Source: Roseomonas sp. HF4
Lineage (GTDB): Bacteria; Pseudomonadota; Alphaproteobacteria; Acetobacterales; Acetobacteraceae
Assembly (NCBI RefSeq): GCF_005222755.1
Contig: NZ_STGD01000001.1
Coordinates: forward strand, 62,001 to 126,000
Length of the DNA: 64,000 nt
Direction of reading: 5' to 3'
Every line of letters begins with the position of its first letter. Position 1 is the stretch's first letter. The position numbers and the translations under genes were made by a program. Positions 49,700 through 58,271 of the stretch are shown here, piece after piece. The notes under the pieces were generated by a model. It did no database searches. It worked only from the letters and a program-made list of their open reading frames with translations, and was not told the DNA's origin.

Positions 49700-49776
49700 T
49701 GGTCGGAGCGGCGGGATTCGAACCCACGACCCCCAGTCCCCCAGACTGATGCGCTACCAGGCTGCGCTACGCTCCG
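49700..49776 (-). tRNA. tRNA-Pro (GGG)
   Basis: 77-nt cloverleaf on the minus strand. Acceptor pairs CGGAGCG with CGCTCCG and a discriminator A, and CCA is encoded at 49702-49700. The T-arm GTGGGTTCGAATCCCGC and D-arm TAGCGCAGCCTGG are standard. The anticodon loop CTGGGGG puts GGG at positions 34-36, so it reads CCC/CCU proline codons. It lies downstream of merR, its usual neighbour in this class. Confidence 0.95.
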
Positions 49777-49821
49777 ACCGGGCGCGCGGTGTAGCACCGC
49801 GCGGGGCGCCTTGAAACCCCC

Positions 49822-50247
49822 TCAGGCGGCGAGTGCGCGCAGGTCGCGCGCGATCGCCTCCAGCTCCGCCAGCGCATCGCGCAGCGCCGCGGTCTCCTGC
49901 TCCTCGGCCGCCGGGGGCGGGTCGCCCAGCGGCAGCTCGCCGGTCGCGGCCGCCTGCGGGCCTTCGTCCGTGCCGTCGCGCAGCAGGCGCTGCACGCCCT
50001 TGATCGTGTAGCCCTGGGTGTAGAGCAGGTCGGAGATGCGCCGCAGCAGCGCGATGTCCTCCGGCCGGTAGTAGCGGCGGCCACCACCGCGCTTGAGCGG
50101 CTTGAGCTGCGGGAACTTGGTTTCCCAGAAGCGCAGCACGTGCTGCGGGATGTGCAGGTCGTCCGCCACCTCGCTGATGGTGCGGAAGGCGGTCGGCGCC
50201 TTGCGCGGGCGGGCGCGGCCCTCGGACTCGGGAAGGTCCTCGCTCAT
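49822..50247 (-). CDS. MerR-family regulator of the ihfA locus
   Basis: 141 residues from ATG 50247; its start overlaps the ihfA stop (ATGA). The winged-helix domain reads [20 protein letters not shown], then [20 protein letters not shown], typical of the short MerR-like gene that follows ihfA in Alphaproteobacteria. The C-terminal region ([20 protein letters not shown]) is a coiled coil for dimerisation. No Cys ligand for metal sensing is present. Effector and targets are unknown. Confidence 0.9.
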   Translation of the reverse strand: MSEDLPESEGRARPRKAPTAFRTISEVADDLHIPQHVLRFWETKFPQLKPLKRGGGRRYYRPEDIALLRRISDLLYTQGYTIKGVQRLLRDGTDEGPQAAATGELPLGDPPPAAEEQETAALRDALAELEAIARDLRALAA

Positions 50248-50549
50248 TCGTCCTCGCCCACCGGCTCGTTGTTGATGCGCGCCTTCAGGACCTGGGACGG
50301 GCGGAAGGACAGTACCTTCCGCGGCAGGATCGGCACCTCCACCCCGGTCTTGGGGTTGCGCCCGATCCGCTGGCCCTTCTGGCGCACCAGGAAGGTGCCG
50401 AAGGCCGAGATCTTGACGGGCTCCCCGGCCTCGAGCGCGGCCGAGACACGCTCCAGCACCGTCTCGAGCAATGCGGCGCTTTCGTTCCGCGACAAGCCGA
50501 CATTGGCGTAGATCGCCTCCGCCAACTGTGCCCGCGTGACCGTGTTCAT
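50244..50549 (-). CDS. ihfA: Integration host factor alpha subunit
   Basis: 101 residues. DNA-bending HU/IHF family: [20 protein letters not shown] at the N-terminus, then [20 protein letters not shown] and [10 protein letters not shown], which carries the beta-arm tip proline, and a final [11 protein letters not shown]. ihfA pairs with IhfB, whose gene is elsewhere. In most relatives ihfA directly follows fabH; here a TRAP transporter operon and 116 bp lie between. Confidence 0.97.
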   Translation of the reverse strand: MNTVTRAQLAEAIYANVGLSRNESAALLETVLERVSAALEAGEPVKISAFGTFLVRQKGQRIGRNPKTGVEVPILPRKVLSFRPSQVLKARINNEPVGEDE

Positions 50550-50665
50550 GTCAGGAAAATTCCCGCAACCCCTTCAAGACCAACAGGAAACCGGCAACGC
50601 CGCCGCGCGTCAACCCAATTGCGCGCCGGCGTCACGGTTTCCGTGGGCGCCGCCCCTGCACTGCC

Positions 50666-51937
50666 TCAGCCGTAGACAAGGTTCGGCAGGAACAGCGAGA
50701 TGGCCGGCACGTAGGTGATCAGCAGCAGCAGCAGGAACATCAGAACGAGGAACGGCCAGATGCCGCGCACCACCTCCGACAGCGGGCAGCGCAGGATCGC
50801 CGCCAGGACGAAGAGGTTGAGCCCGACCGGCGGCGTCAGCAGCGCGATTTCCATGTTCATCACGGTGACGACGCCGAAATGCACCGGGTCCACGCCGAGC
50901 GGCTGGAGCATCGGCAACACCACCGGCATGGTCAGCAGCAGCACCGAGAACACCTCGAGGAACATGCCGAGGATCAGCAGCAGCACGTTCACGCCCATCA
51001 GGAACTGCCACCAGGTCAGGCCGAGTTCCGTCGCCCAGGTCACGGCGCGGGTCGCGATGCCGGCTTCCGTCACCCAGTGCCCGAAGATGAGCGCGAGCGC
51101 GATGATGATCATGATCGCCGCCGCGTTGCGCACCGCCTCCGCCATCACCGGCAGCAGCGTCGAGAAGGTGACGCCCTTGTAGACGAAGACCGACAGGACG
51201 ATCGCGACGATCGCCGACAGCGCGGCGCATTCGGTCAGCGTCACGACGCCGCCATAGAGCCCGCCCAGCACGATCACCGGTACCGAGAGCGCCGGCAGCG
51301 CGTGCACCGTGCGGCGCCAGCGTTCCTCCTTCGGCACCTTCGCTTCCTGCGCGTATCCCTTGCGCCGCGCGTAGTAGACCACCCAGCCGCCGATCGCCGC
51401 CGCCTGCAGCAGGCCGGGGATGACGCCGGCCAGGAACAGCCGCGTGATCGCCTCGTCCGCCAGCACGCCATAGACCACGAAGGCGAGCGATGGCGGGATC
51501 AGGATGCCGAGCGTGCCCGACGCCGCGACGATTCCGGCCGCGAAGTGCCGTTCATACCCCGCGCGCAGCATGGCCGGCACGAGCACCGTGCCCATCGCCA
51601 TGGCCGTCGCGACGGACGATCCGCACATCGCCGCGAAGATGGTGCAGGAGGCGACGCAGACGAGGCCGAGACCGCCCGGGATGCCGCCCACCCAGGCCTC
51701 GGCGCCGCCGATCAGCGCCTTCGCCACGTTGCCGCGTTCCATGAACACCGCGGCCGCGACGAAATATGGCACCGCTAGCAGCGTGGTCGAGTTCAGCTCG
51801 TCCACGATCTTCTGCGCCATCGGCAGCAGCGGCTGGCCTTCCGAGACGAAGACCAGCATCGAGGTGGCGCCCATCACGAGCCAGATGGGCACGCCGAAGA
51901 TCAGCAGCGCCGCGAACAGCGGCCAGACCAGCGTCAT
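50666..51937 (-). CDS. dctM: TRAP transporter large permease (DctM)
   Basis: 423 residues from ATG 51937, overlapping dctQ by 4 nt. A long hydrophobic protein with about 12 helices. TRAP-M hallmarks: MTLVWPLFAALLIFGVPIWL, the GIVAASGTLGILIPPSLAFV signature, TLTECAALSAIVAI, and MNMEIALLTPPVGLNLFVLA. It forms the Na+-coupled translocation channel for a carboxylate ligand delivered by DctP. Confidence 0.95.
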   Translation of the reverse strand: MTLVWPLFAALLIFGVPIWLVMGATSMLVFVSEGQPLLPMAQKIVDELNSTTLLAVPYFVAAAVFMERGNVAKALIGGAEAWVGGIPGGLGLVCVASCTIFAAMCGSSVATAMAMGTVLVPAMLRAGYERHFAAGIVAASGTLGILIPPSLAFVVYGVLADEAITRLFLAGVIPGLLQAAAIGGWVVYYARRKGYAQEAKVPKEERWRRTVHALPALSVPVIVLGGLYGGVVTLTECAALSAIVAIVLSVFVYKGVTFSTLLPVMAEAVRNAAAIMIIIALALIFGHWVTEAGIATRAVTWATELGLTWWQFLMGVNVLLLILGMFLEVFSVLLLTMPVVLPMLQPLGVDPVHFGVVTVMNMEIALLTPPVGLNLFVLAAILRCPLSEVVRGIWPFLVLMFLLLLLITYVPAISLFLPNLVYG

Positions 51938-52443
51938 GTCCTGCGCCCCCCGATGCCGAAGGCGTGCGCCATGCGGATGATGTAGCGCAGCGTCATCAGC
52001 GCCATGCCAACGAACAAGGAAGCGGCATAGATCCAAAGCGGGAAGCGCAGCGTGGTGGTCGAGACGTCGCCGAAATCCCAGGTCTCGTAGGTCACGAGCC
52101 AGGCGTACCAGGTGAGCACCCCGGCCACGAACAGCCCGAGCGCATCGGCGAAGACGCCGAGCACCTTCTGCAGCGCCACCGGCAGCATGCCGACGAAGAG
52201 ATCCGCCTTGATGTGCCGGTTCGCCGCCGTGATCGCCGCGAAGGACAGGCAGACCGCCCAGACGACGAGGTAGACCTGGACCTCGTCCCCCCATTCGATC
52301 GCGTGCTGTGGCGCGAAGGTGCGCAGCGCAACGTTGAGGGAGGCGAGGCTCAGCGCGGCGAGGCCGAGCCCCCCCACCAGGACCGCGTCGATGCGGTCGA
52401 GCAGGCCGCGGGGTTCATCCGCGGCCTCCGGCACGTATTCCAT
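51934..52443 (-). CDS. dctQ: TRAP transporter small permease (DctQ)
   Basis: 169 residues, four predicted helices. DctQ pattern: LDRIDAVLVGGLGLAALSLA, then EWGDEVQVYLVVWAVCLSFA and NRHIKADLFVGMLPVALQKV. The gene is 15 bp downstream of dctP and overlaps dctM. It scaffolds the large permease. Confidence 0.93.
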   Translation of the reverse strand: MEYVPEAADEPRGLLDRIDAVLVGGLGLAALSLASLNVALRTFAPQHAIEWGDEVQVYLVVWAVCLSFAAITAANRHIKADLFVGMLPVALQKVLGVFADALGLFVAGVLTWYAWLVTYETWDFGDVSTTTLRFPLWIYAASLFVGMALMTLRYIIRMAHAFGIGGRRT

Positions 52444-52458
52444 GCGGATCGCGCGGCG

Positions 52459-53478
52459 TCAGACGGCGACGCCGGCGGCGCGGATCTCGCGCAGCACGGT
52501 GGCGACCAGGTCGCGGTCCATCCCGATCTCGGAGACCACCTGGTCCTGCGTCGCCATCAGGCGGCGGCGCGCGGCGGCGGCAGCGTCCTGGCTCGCCGTC
52601 ACGATCGTGATGTTGTTCTGCAGCAAGATGCCGCGCGCGGCGGTCTGCGCGGCGGCGGCCTCGGCGCGCTCCTTGTCGACCGATTCCTCCCAGATGCGCG
52701 TCAGCGTCGTGCGCTCGGCCGCGCTCAACTTGCCCCAGAGCACCTGGCTGACCATCGGGATGTACTGGTTGAAGGTCTGGAAGTCCTCGAAGGAATAGCG
52801 CACGCCGGCATCCCAGAGCTTCGCCGTGTTGGCGCTCTCATGGGTGGTGACCAGGCCGTCGACCGTCCGCTGGCTGAGCGCCAGCGGCACGTCGGGCCAG
52901 GGCACCAGCACCGGGTTGGCGCCGAGCGTGCGGATGCGCGCCGCATTCGCCGACCCGCCCGGATGGCGGATGCGCAGCCCCTCGAGGTCGGCGAAGGAAT
53001 TGAGCGGCTTGCCCGTCGAATAGAAATGCTGCGCGCCGAGGTCGAACCAGCGCCCCAGCACCTTCACCCGCAGCCGTTCCTCGAGCTTGCGGTTGATCTG
53101 CTGCCCCGCGGCGCCGTCCAGGATCCGGTGCAGGAGTGCGGGGTCGAGCCCGTAGAACATCGGCAGCGACGGCAACGCCGCGTCGGGCGCTATGCCGTCG
53201 AGGTTCCACCAGCCGGCGATCCCCATCTCGACGCCGCCCTGGCGCAGCGCGCGGGGGACGTCGCGGTCGCGGAACAGCTGTGCGGAGGGGAAGACCTGCG
53301 GCGCGAGGCGCGGGATCTCGGCGCGGATCCGCACGGCGAAGGCTTCGGCATTGCGGTTGCGGACATGGGTCGGATTGGTGTCGAGCGCGATCCGCATCTG
53401 CTCGTTCGCGTGGCCCGGTCGAGCGGCCAGCGTCGCGGCCGACCCGATGATTCCGAACATGAAGGGACGACGCATCAT
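52459..53478 (-). CDS. dctP: TRAP transporter substrate-binding protein (DctP)
   Basis: 339 residues from ATG 53478 (GAGGA 7 nt upstream; a second ATG follows at once). Signal peptide MMRRPFMFGIIGSAATLAAR. DctP fold: MRIALDTNPTHVRNRNAEAF, then VFPSAQLFRDRDVPRALRQG. The conserved carboxylate-binding arginine region is SFADLEGLRIRHPGGSANA, followed by WPDVPLALSQRTVDGLVTTH. Ligand is not readable. It heads the dctPQM operon inserted between fabH and ihfA. Confidence 0.93.
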   Translation of the reverse strand: MMRRPFMFGIIGSAATLAARPGHANEQMRIALDTNPTHVRNRNAEAFAVRIRAEIPRLAPQVFPSAQLFRDRDVPRALRQGGVEMGIAGWWNLDGIAPDAALPSLPMFYGLDPALLHRILDGAAGQQINRKLEERLRVKVLGRWFDLGAQHFYSTGKPLNSFADLEGLRIRHPGGSANAARIRTLGANPVLVPWPDVPLALSQRTVDGLVTTHESANTAKLWDAGVRYSFEDFQTFNQYIPMVSQVLWGKLSAAERTTLTRIWEESVDKERAEAAAAQTAARGILLQNNITIVTASQDAAAAARRRLMATQDQVVSEIGMDRDLVATVLREIRAAGVAV

Positions 53479-53533
53479 GTCCCGATCCTCCCGTTTGGCC
53501 CCGCTTCGACGCAGGTGCCGGTTCAACAAGAAA

Positions 53534-53551
53534 GCGGGCATCTCTGCCCGC
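53534..53551 (-). terminator. Intrinsic terminator after fabH
   Basis: On the minus strand GCGGGCA-GAGA-TGCCCGC (7-bp perfect stem) is followed directly by TTTCTTGTT. Hairpin plus T-rich tail 60 nt after the fabH stop makes this the clearest Rho-independent terminator in the window. It ends the rpmF-plsX-fabH transcript before the TRAP operon. Confidence 0.8.
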
Positions 53552-53610
53552 AGCGATGCCCCATCATACCGGATGGGTGCAGGTTCCTGTCAAACCGGGA
53601 TCGGTCCGGA

Positions 53611-54591
53611 TCAGAAACGGACCAGCGTCGCGCCCCAGGTGAGGCCGCCGCCAATCGCCTCCATGACCACGAGGTCGCCATCGGCGATGCGCCCGTCCTG
53701 GCGCGCCTCGGCGAGCGCGAGCGGGATGGAGGCGGCCGAGGTATTGGCGTGGCGGTCGACCGTGACGACCACACGCTCCTTCGGCAGGTTCAGCTTGCGG
53801 CCCATCGCCTCGATGATGCGGGCATTGGCCTGGTGCGGCACGAGCCAGCGCAGGTCGGCATGGGTCAGGCCGTTCGCCTCCAGCGCCTCATCGACCACGG
53901 CGGCGAGCTTCGTCACCGCGTGGCGGAACACTTCCTTGCCCGCCATGCGCAGCAGGCCGGCGCCGCCCGTGGAGCCCGCGCCGCCCTCGATGTTCAGGAT
54001 GTCGCCGAAGCGGCCATCGGCATGCAGGTGGCAGGACAGGATGCCGCGGTCGGCGACCGTGCCGCCGTTCTCCTCGGCGCGCAGCAGCACCGCGCCCGCG
54101 CCGTCGCCGAACAGAACGCAGGTGCCGCGGTCGGTCCAGTCGAGGATGCGCGAATACACCTCGGTGCCGATGACCAGCACGCAGCGCGCGGCGCGGGTGC
54201 GGATCAGGCTGTCGGCCACGCCCATGGCATAGACGAAGCCGGTGCAGGCCGCGGCCATGTCGAAGGCGAAGCCCTTCGTTGCGCCGATCCTGGCCTGGAT
54301 GCGCACCGCGGTCGCGGGGAAGGCGCTGTCGGGGGTCGAGGTCGCGACCAGGATGGCATCGACCTCGCTGGCGTCGACGCCGGCATGGGCCAGCGCGTCC
54401 AGCGCCGCGGCCGCGCCCATGTCGGACGCGGTCTCGCCCGGGGCCGCCATGTGGCGGAAGCCGATGCCGGTCCGGTCGCGGATCCAGGCGTCCGAGGTCT
54501 CGATGCCGTGCAGCGCGGCGAGGTCGTCGTTGGACAGCCGCCGCTCGGGCAGGTAGCCGCCGCAGCCGGCGATCGTCGCGCGCAGGACCAT
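53611..54591 (-). CDS. fabH: Beta-ketoacyl-ACP synthase III
   Basis: 326 residues from ATG 54591. Starts fatty acid synthesis by condensing acetyl-CoA with malonyl-ACP. Catalytic Cys116 in DMAAACTGFVYAMG, the His in WLVPHQANARIIEA and the Asn in RHANTSAASIPLALAEA are intact. GRFGDILNIEGGAGSTGG is a short insertion near the surface. The start is 14 bp after plsX. The stop lies 60 bp before a clear terminator. Confidence 0.96.
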   Translation of the reverse strand: MVLRATIAGCGGYLPERRLSNDDLAALHGIETSDAWIRDRTGIGFRHMAAPGETASDMGAAAALDALAHAGVDASEVDAILVATSTPDSAFPATAVRIQARIGATKGFAFDMAAACTGFVYAMGVADSLIRTRAARCVLVIGTEVYSRILDWTDRGTCVLFGDGAGAVLLRAEENGGTVADRGILSCHLHADGRFGDILNIEGGAGSTGGAGLLRMAGKEVFRHAVTKLAAVVDEALEANGLTHADLRWLVPHQANARIIEAMGRKLNLPKERVVVTVDRHANTSAASIPLALAEARQDGRIADGDLVVMEAIGGGLTWGATLVRF

Positions 54592-54605
54592 GGGCCGTCG
54601 TGCCT

Positions 54606-55667
54606 TCAGCGGGGATCGGCCGGGATGCGCGGCCCGGCCGAGGAGAGCCGCGTCAGCCCGACGCGGATCTGGTCGGTGAAGCGGTGCGTCACCATGTCCA
54701 TCGCGACATCGACGGCATGGGCGAAGCCCACGGCATCCGTGCCGCCATGCGACTTCACGACCACGCCGTTCAGCCCGATCAGGATGGCGCCGTTGTAGCG
54801 CCGCGGGTCCATCCATTCGCGGAGGCGATCGAGCGCCGGGCGCGCCAGCAGGTAGCCCATGCGCGCCGGCACGCTGCTCGTGAAGACCTGGCGCAGCAGG
54901 TCCCGCATCAGCTTGAGCGCACCCTCCCCGGTCTTGAGCGCGACATTGCCGGTGAAGCCGTCGGTCACGACCACGTCGGTCGTGCCGGCCGTGATGTCGT
55001 GGCCCTCGACGAAGCCGCGGAACTGCGCGCCAATGTGCGAATCGCGCAGCACCTCGGCGGCGTGGCGGACGCGGTCGTCGCCCTTCAGTTCCTCGGAGCC
55101 CACGTTGAGCAGCCCGATGGTCGGGCTGGTCAGGCCGAGCACGGCGCGCGCGAAGGCGTCGCCCATCACCGCGAACTCGACCAGGTTGCGCGCGTCGCAC
55201 TGCACGTTGGCGCCGAGGTCGAGCAGGACGACGTCGCCGCGCGCCGAGGGCCCGATCGCGGCGAGAGCCGGCCGGTCGATCTCGGGCATGGTCTTGATGA
55301 CGATCTTGGACAGCGCCATCAAAGCGCCCGTGTTGCCGGCCGAGACGATGCCGGCCGCCTCGCCCCCCGCGACCGCGTCGATCGCGACGCGCATGGACGA
55401 CCCGCGCACGCGCAGCGCGGCGGTCGGCTTCATGTCGCCGGAGATGCGGTCGGGCGCGTGGCGCAGGCTGCAGGCCCGGGCCGCGCGCTTGCGCCGCGCC
55501 AGGGCACCGCCGACCAGCGCCTCGTCACCCACCAGCAGGAATCGCGCCTCGGGATGCCGTTCGGCCGCGAGCTCAAGCCCGTCGAGCACCACATCGGGCG
55601 CCTGGTCGCCGCCCATGGCGTCGATCGCAAGCGCGAAGGGCGGAGAAGACCCCGTCACGTGGAACAT
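54606..55667 (-). CDS. plsX: Phosphate acyltransferase PlsX
   Basis: 353 residues from ATG 55667; a GTG four codons in is an alternative. Makes acyl-phosphate from acyl-ACP for phosphatidic acid synthesis. Family motifs: FALAIDAMGGDQAPDVVLDG at the N-terminus, AVAGGEAAGIVSAGNTGALM, and LIGLNGVVVKSHGGTDAVGF at the C-terminus. Follows rpmF by 30 bp and precedes fabH, the standard order. Confidence 0.96.
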   Translation of the reverse strand: MFHVTGSSPPFALAIDAMGGDQAPDVVLDGLELAAERHPEARFLLVGDEALVGGALARRKRAARACSLRHAPDRISGDMKPTAALRVRGSSMRVAIDAVAGGEAAGIVSAGNTGALMALSKIVIKTMPEIDRPALAAIGPSARGDVVLLDLGANVQCDARNLVEFAVMGDAFARAVLGLTSPTIGLLNVGSEELKGDDRVRHAAEVLRDSHIGAQFRGFVEGHDITAGTTDVVVTDGFTGNVALKTGEGALKLMRDLLRQVFTSSVPARMGYLLARPALDRLREWMDPRRYNGAILIGLNGVVVKSHGGTDAVGFAHAVDVAMDMVTHRFTDQIRVGLTRLSSAGPRIPADPR

Positions 55668-55696
55668 CCCCGCCGCGCGTGGCTCTGCACCGCGGC

Positions 55697-55897
55697 TCAG
55701 CTGCGGATGGTCTGGCCCACGCGCTCCGCCGCCACCACTTCACGGCCGTCGTAGTGGCCGCAGTGGGAGCAGACATGATGCGGGCGCTTGAGTTCGCCGC
55801 AGTTGGAGCACTCCTGGTACGAGGGCGCGCTGAGCGCCTCGTGGCTGCGACGCATGCCGCGGCGGGAGGGCGAAACCTTCTTCTTCGGAACGGCCAT
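55697..55897 (-). CDS. rpmF: Large ribosomal subunit protein bL32
   Basis: 66 residues. [20 protein letters not shown] is the invariant N-terminus. Four cysteines (C30, C33, C43, C46; QECSNCGE and HVCSHCG) show the zinc-binding form of L32 is encoded, so no zinc-independent swap is apparent here. Lies between yceD and plsX as in most bacteria. Confidence 0.98.
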   Translation of the reverse strand: MAVPKKKVSPSRRGMRRSHEALSAPSYQECSNCGELKRPHHVCSHCGHYDGREVVAAERVGQTIRS

Positions 55898-55986
55898 GGC
55901 GCCGAGCCTCTTTCGAATTCAACGAGATTGCAGAATAGCGGGAAGCCGGGCCTTAGCACCCGCCCCCGCAGGGCGCAAGCGCGGGG

Positions 55987-56490
55987 TCAGGATCCGGGCG
56001 GCCCCCGGCGCGGCAGGGAGGCCAGCGCCGCGAAGGGCCCGCCCGTCTCCCCCGAGGCTTCCGGCGCCAGTTCCGCCCCGGGGGCGCGCGGATAGGGATC
56101 GAGTGCCAGGGCGAGTTGTTCCGCGAGCGCCTCCCCCAGGTCGACAACGTCGCCCTCGGCCTCGATCTCGTCCGGCGCCTCCGGGTCGTCGGACGGCTCC
56201 CCGCCGGGCGGCAGGATGCGGAGCGCCACCTTCTCCTCGACCGCCTGCATCACGGGCTCGAGCGTCACGACGCAATCCTGAACGACCTCGGCCGAGAGCC
56301 GGCCACCGATGGTGACGCCGCCGCCGGGCTCGGGTCGGAGCCGGACCACCGCCTCGAGGCGGTTGATCGCCGGGATCGCGAAGCGCCGGGCGAGCGCGGC
56401 GCATTCCGCGGCCGAGGCGGCCAGACGTTCCTCCCGCCCCGCGGGCGGCAGCCGCGCGAAGGACCGGACGCGCGAGAATTCAGGCGTCAT
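55987..56490 (-). CDS. yceD: YceD/DUF177 family protein
   Basis: 167 residues from ATG 56490, 11 nt inside the preceding gene. DUF177 proteins accompany rpmF and are linked to 23S rRNA accumulation in plants and E. coli. PAINRLEAVVRLRPEPGGGV, then GRLSAEVVQDCVVTLEPVMQ, where the conserved C-V-T-L-E-P motif (residues 89-94) is plain, and an acidic stretch DDPEAPDEIEAEGDVVDLGE follow. Cytoplasmic. Co-transcription with rpmF is likely. Confidence 0.93.
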   Translation of the reverse strand: MTPEFSRVRSFARLPPAGREERLAASAAECAALARRFAIPAINRLEAVVRLRPEPGGGVTIGGRLSAEVVQDCVVTLEPVMQAVEEKVALRILPPGGEPSDDPEAPDEIEAEGDVVDLGEALAEQLALALDPYPRAPGAELAPEASGETGGPFAALASLPRRGPPGS

Positions 56491-57034
56491 GGAGCAGCCC
56501 CCCGGCCGCCAGGAACGCCGCCTCCCCCGCCGCGAGCGCCGCGATCCCCTGGCCCGCCAGATGCGCCGCCTGCCCGCGCGCCAGGCCGGCCAGTCGCGAC
56601 GGCGCGCCATCGGGCGGCTCGCCGACCCAGACGTTGCGCGCCAGCGCCTCGGCCAAGGCGGGCTCGTCCGCCGCCTCGAGCGCCGCCTCATAGGCCAGGG
56701 CGCGGCCATGGAAGGCTTCCCACATCCGCCGGACCCGCTTGCCGACGGACAGGTCGCCCACCCCCATCTCCCGGAGGTTCAGGTCCATGTCGGCGAACAT
56801 CGCGTCGAACACCGCCTGCGCGAGCGCAGGGCCGCGCGGGTCGGGATCGGTGCGCAGCCGGCGGATCAGCAGCGCGACATGCAGGCTGACCAGGTCGAAC
56901 CGGCCCTCGACCGTGTCGGGCACGCCGAGTCGTCCGAACAGCAGCGGATCGCGCGCCGCGGCGACGGCGGCGCCGTAGAGTTGGAAGCCGGCCCGCTCGT
57001 GCGGTCGGCGGCGGAACATGGTGAACAGGCCCAT
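56480..57034 (-). CDS. Ubiquinol-cytochrome c chaperone (CBP3/UQCC1-like)
   Basis: 184 residues from ATG 57034. PF03981-type helical protein: FQLYGAAVAAARDPLLFGRL, VPDTVEGRFDLVSLHVALLI, and AMFADMDLNLREMGVGDLSV, then KRVRRMWEAFHGRALAYEAA. It assists assembly of cytochrome b in the bc1 complex. Conserved neighbour of yceD in Alphaproteobacteria. Divergent from bamE, 69 bp away. Confidence 0.92.
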   Translation of the reverse strand: MGLFTMFRRRPHERAGFQLYGAAVAAARDPLLFGRLGVPDTVEGRFDLVSLHVALLIRRLRTDPDPRGPALAQAVFDAMFADMDLNLREMGVGDLSVGKRVRRMWEAFHGRALAYEAALEAADEPALAEALARNVWVGEPPDGAPSRLAGLARGQAAHLAGQGIAALAAGEAAFLAAGGLLHDA

Positions 57035-57103
57035 CGGTCGGAAGGCTCCGGCCGCCAAGGCGGTTGACCCGGGGGCGGCGTGGTGTCTATCGGTTGCCCC
57101 GAC

Positions 57104-57619
57104 ATGGCCCGCCATCCCCGATCGGTCAACGCACGCCTCGCCGCCTCCCTGCTGCTCGTCGGCCTCCTGGGCGGCTGCGCCTGGATCGGGGACCGCATCG
57201 GCCCCGAGCCGGTCGAGCGCGGCAACCGCGTCGATGCTGAACGGCTCGGCCAGATCACGCCGGGCGTCCAGACGCGCGCGGATGTCGAGGCGCTGCTCGG
57301 CTCCCCCACCGCCCGCGGCACCTTCGACGAGGCGAACTGGTACTACATCAGCGCCCGGACCCGGCTTTCCCCCGGCACCTTCCTGCGGATCGAGGACCGT
57401 CGCGTCATCGCGATCTCCTTCAACCGCGACGGCGTCGTGAACGACATCCGCGAACTGACCGCTGCCGATGGGCGCGACGTGCGCATGGTGTCGCGCGAGA
57501 CGCCGGTGCCCGGCAACGATCGGTCGCTGCTGCAGGCGCTGTTCGGCAACATCGGGCGGCCGGGCATCGAACGGGGCGGCAGCGGCGCGAACCCGGCGCG
57601 GGTGCCCGGTCAGCTCTGA
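57104..57619 (+). CDS. bamE: BamE/SmpA outer-membrane assembly lipoprotein
   Basis: 171 residues from ATG 57104; a GTG-side start at 57080 would lengthen the leader only. Lipoprotein signal LLLVGLLGGC with acylated Cys25. The BamE domain has VDAERLGQITPGVQTRADVE, ALLGSPTARGTFDEANWYYI, and LSPGTFLRIEDRRVIAISFN. Part of the beta-barrel assembly machine. A C-terminal extension (about 40 residues, ending GGSGANPARVPGQL) is likely disordered. Confidence 0.92.
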   Translation: MARHPRSVNARLAASLLLVGLLGGCAWIGDRIGPEPVERGNRVDAERLGQITPGVQTRADVEALLGSPTARGTFDEANWYYISARTRLSPGTFLRIEDRRVIAISFNRDGVVNDIRELTAADGRDVRMVSRETPVPGNDRSLLQALFGNIGRPGIERGGSGANPARVPGQL

Positions 57620-57698
57620 CGGCCGGCGTGGCCCGCGCGGCGGCCGGCAGCCCTGCACGTCGGGCTTGGCCCGGCCGCCGTTGCGCCTCGCGGCGGAA

Positions 57699-57775
57699 TG
57701 GCGCGCCCTGAGGGATTCGAACCCCCGACCCACGACTTAGAAGGTCGTTGCTCTATCCAACTGAGCTAAGGGCGC
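57699..57775 (-). tRNA. tRNA-Arg (TCT)
   Basis: 77 nt, minus strand. Acceptor GCGCCCT pairs with AGGGCGC, discriminator G, CCA encoded at 57701-57699. D-arm TAGCTCAGTTGGATAGAGC and T-arm GGGGGTTCGAATCCCTC are canonical. The anticodon loop CTTCTAA gives TCT, reading AGA/AGG arginine codons, rare in this GC-rich genome. Confidence 0.96.
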
Positions 57776-57805
57776 CCGCCGCGCTTCTACCACGCAACCA
57801 GCCGG

Positions 57806-58129
57806 TCAGTGCGACCAGTTCTCGTGCCGGCCATAGCGGAAATTGTCGGCGTAGACCTTGGGGGTGATCGCGGCCGGCGCGGCGGCCGCCTCGGCCTCGT
57901 AGGCGATGCCCTGGCCCTCGGCATAGGCGATCGCCTGCTCGCGCGTGTCGAACTGCAGGCGGACCTGCCCCCGCATGTCGCCCGAGCCATACCATCCCGT
58001 CAGCGGGTCCAGCGCCTTGGCCTCGGTCGGCACGAATTCCAGCATCCAGCCCGTGGCCTTTCCGCGGCCGGACTGCATCGCCGACTTCGGCGGCTGGAAG
58101 ATGCGGGCGAAGCCCTTGCTGTTCGACAT
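57806..58129 (-). CDS. NDUFS4-like complex I accessory subunit
   Basis: 107 residues from ATG 58129. ETC_C1_NDUFA4/NDUFS4 family (18-kDa subunit, AQDQ homologue): ARIFQPPKSAMQSGRGKATG, WMLEFVPTEAKALDPLTGWY, GSGDMRGQVRLQFDTREQAI and PKVYADNFRYGRHENWSH are the recognised conserved blocks. It is an accessory subunit of NADH:quinone oxidoreductase in Alphaproteobacteria. Flanked by two tRNA genes. Confidence 0.92.
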   Translation of the reverse strand: MSNSKGFARIFQPPKSAMQSGRGKATGWMLEFVPTEAKALDPLTGWYGSGDMRGQVRLQFDTREQAIAYAEGQGIAYEAEAAAAPAAITPKVYADNFRYGRHENWSH

Positions 58130-58152
58130 GCGTGCTGCCCCAGGAAGTCGAA

Positions 58153-58226
<74 letters not shown>

Positions 58227-58271
58227 TGCGGACGGCACCCTATGGAAGCAGCCCCGCGCCGGCAAGCGCGC

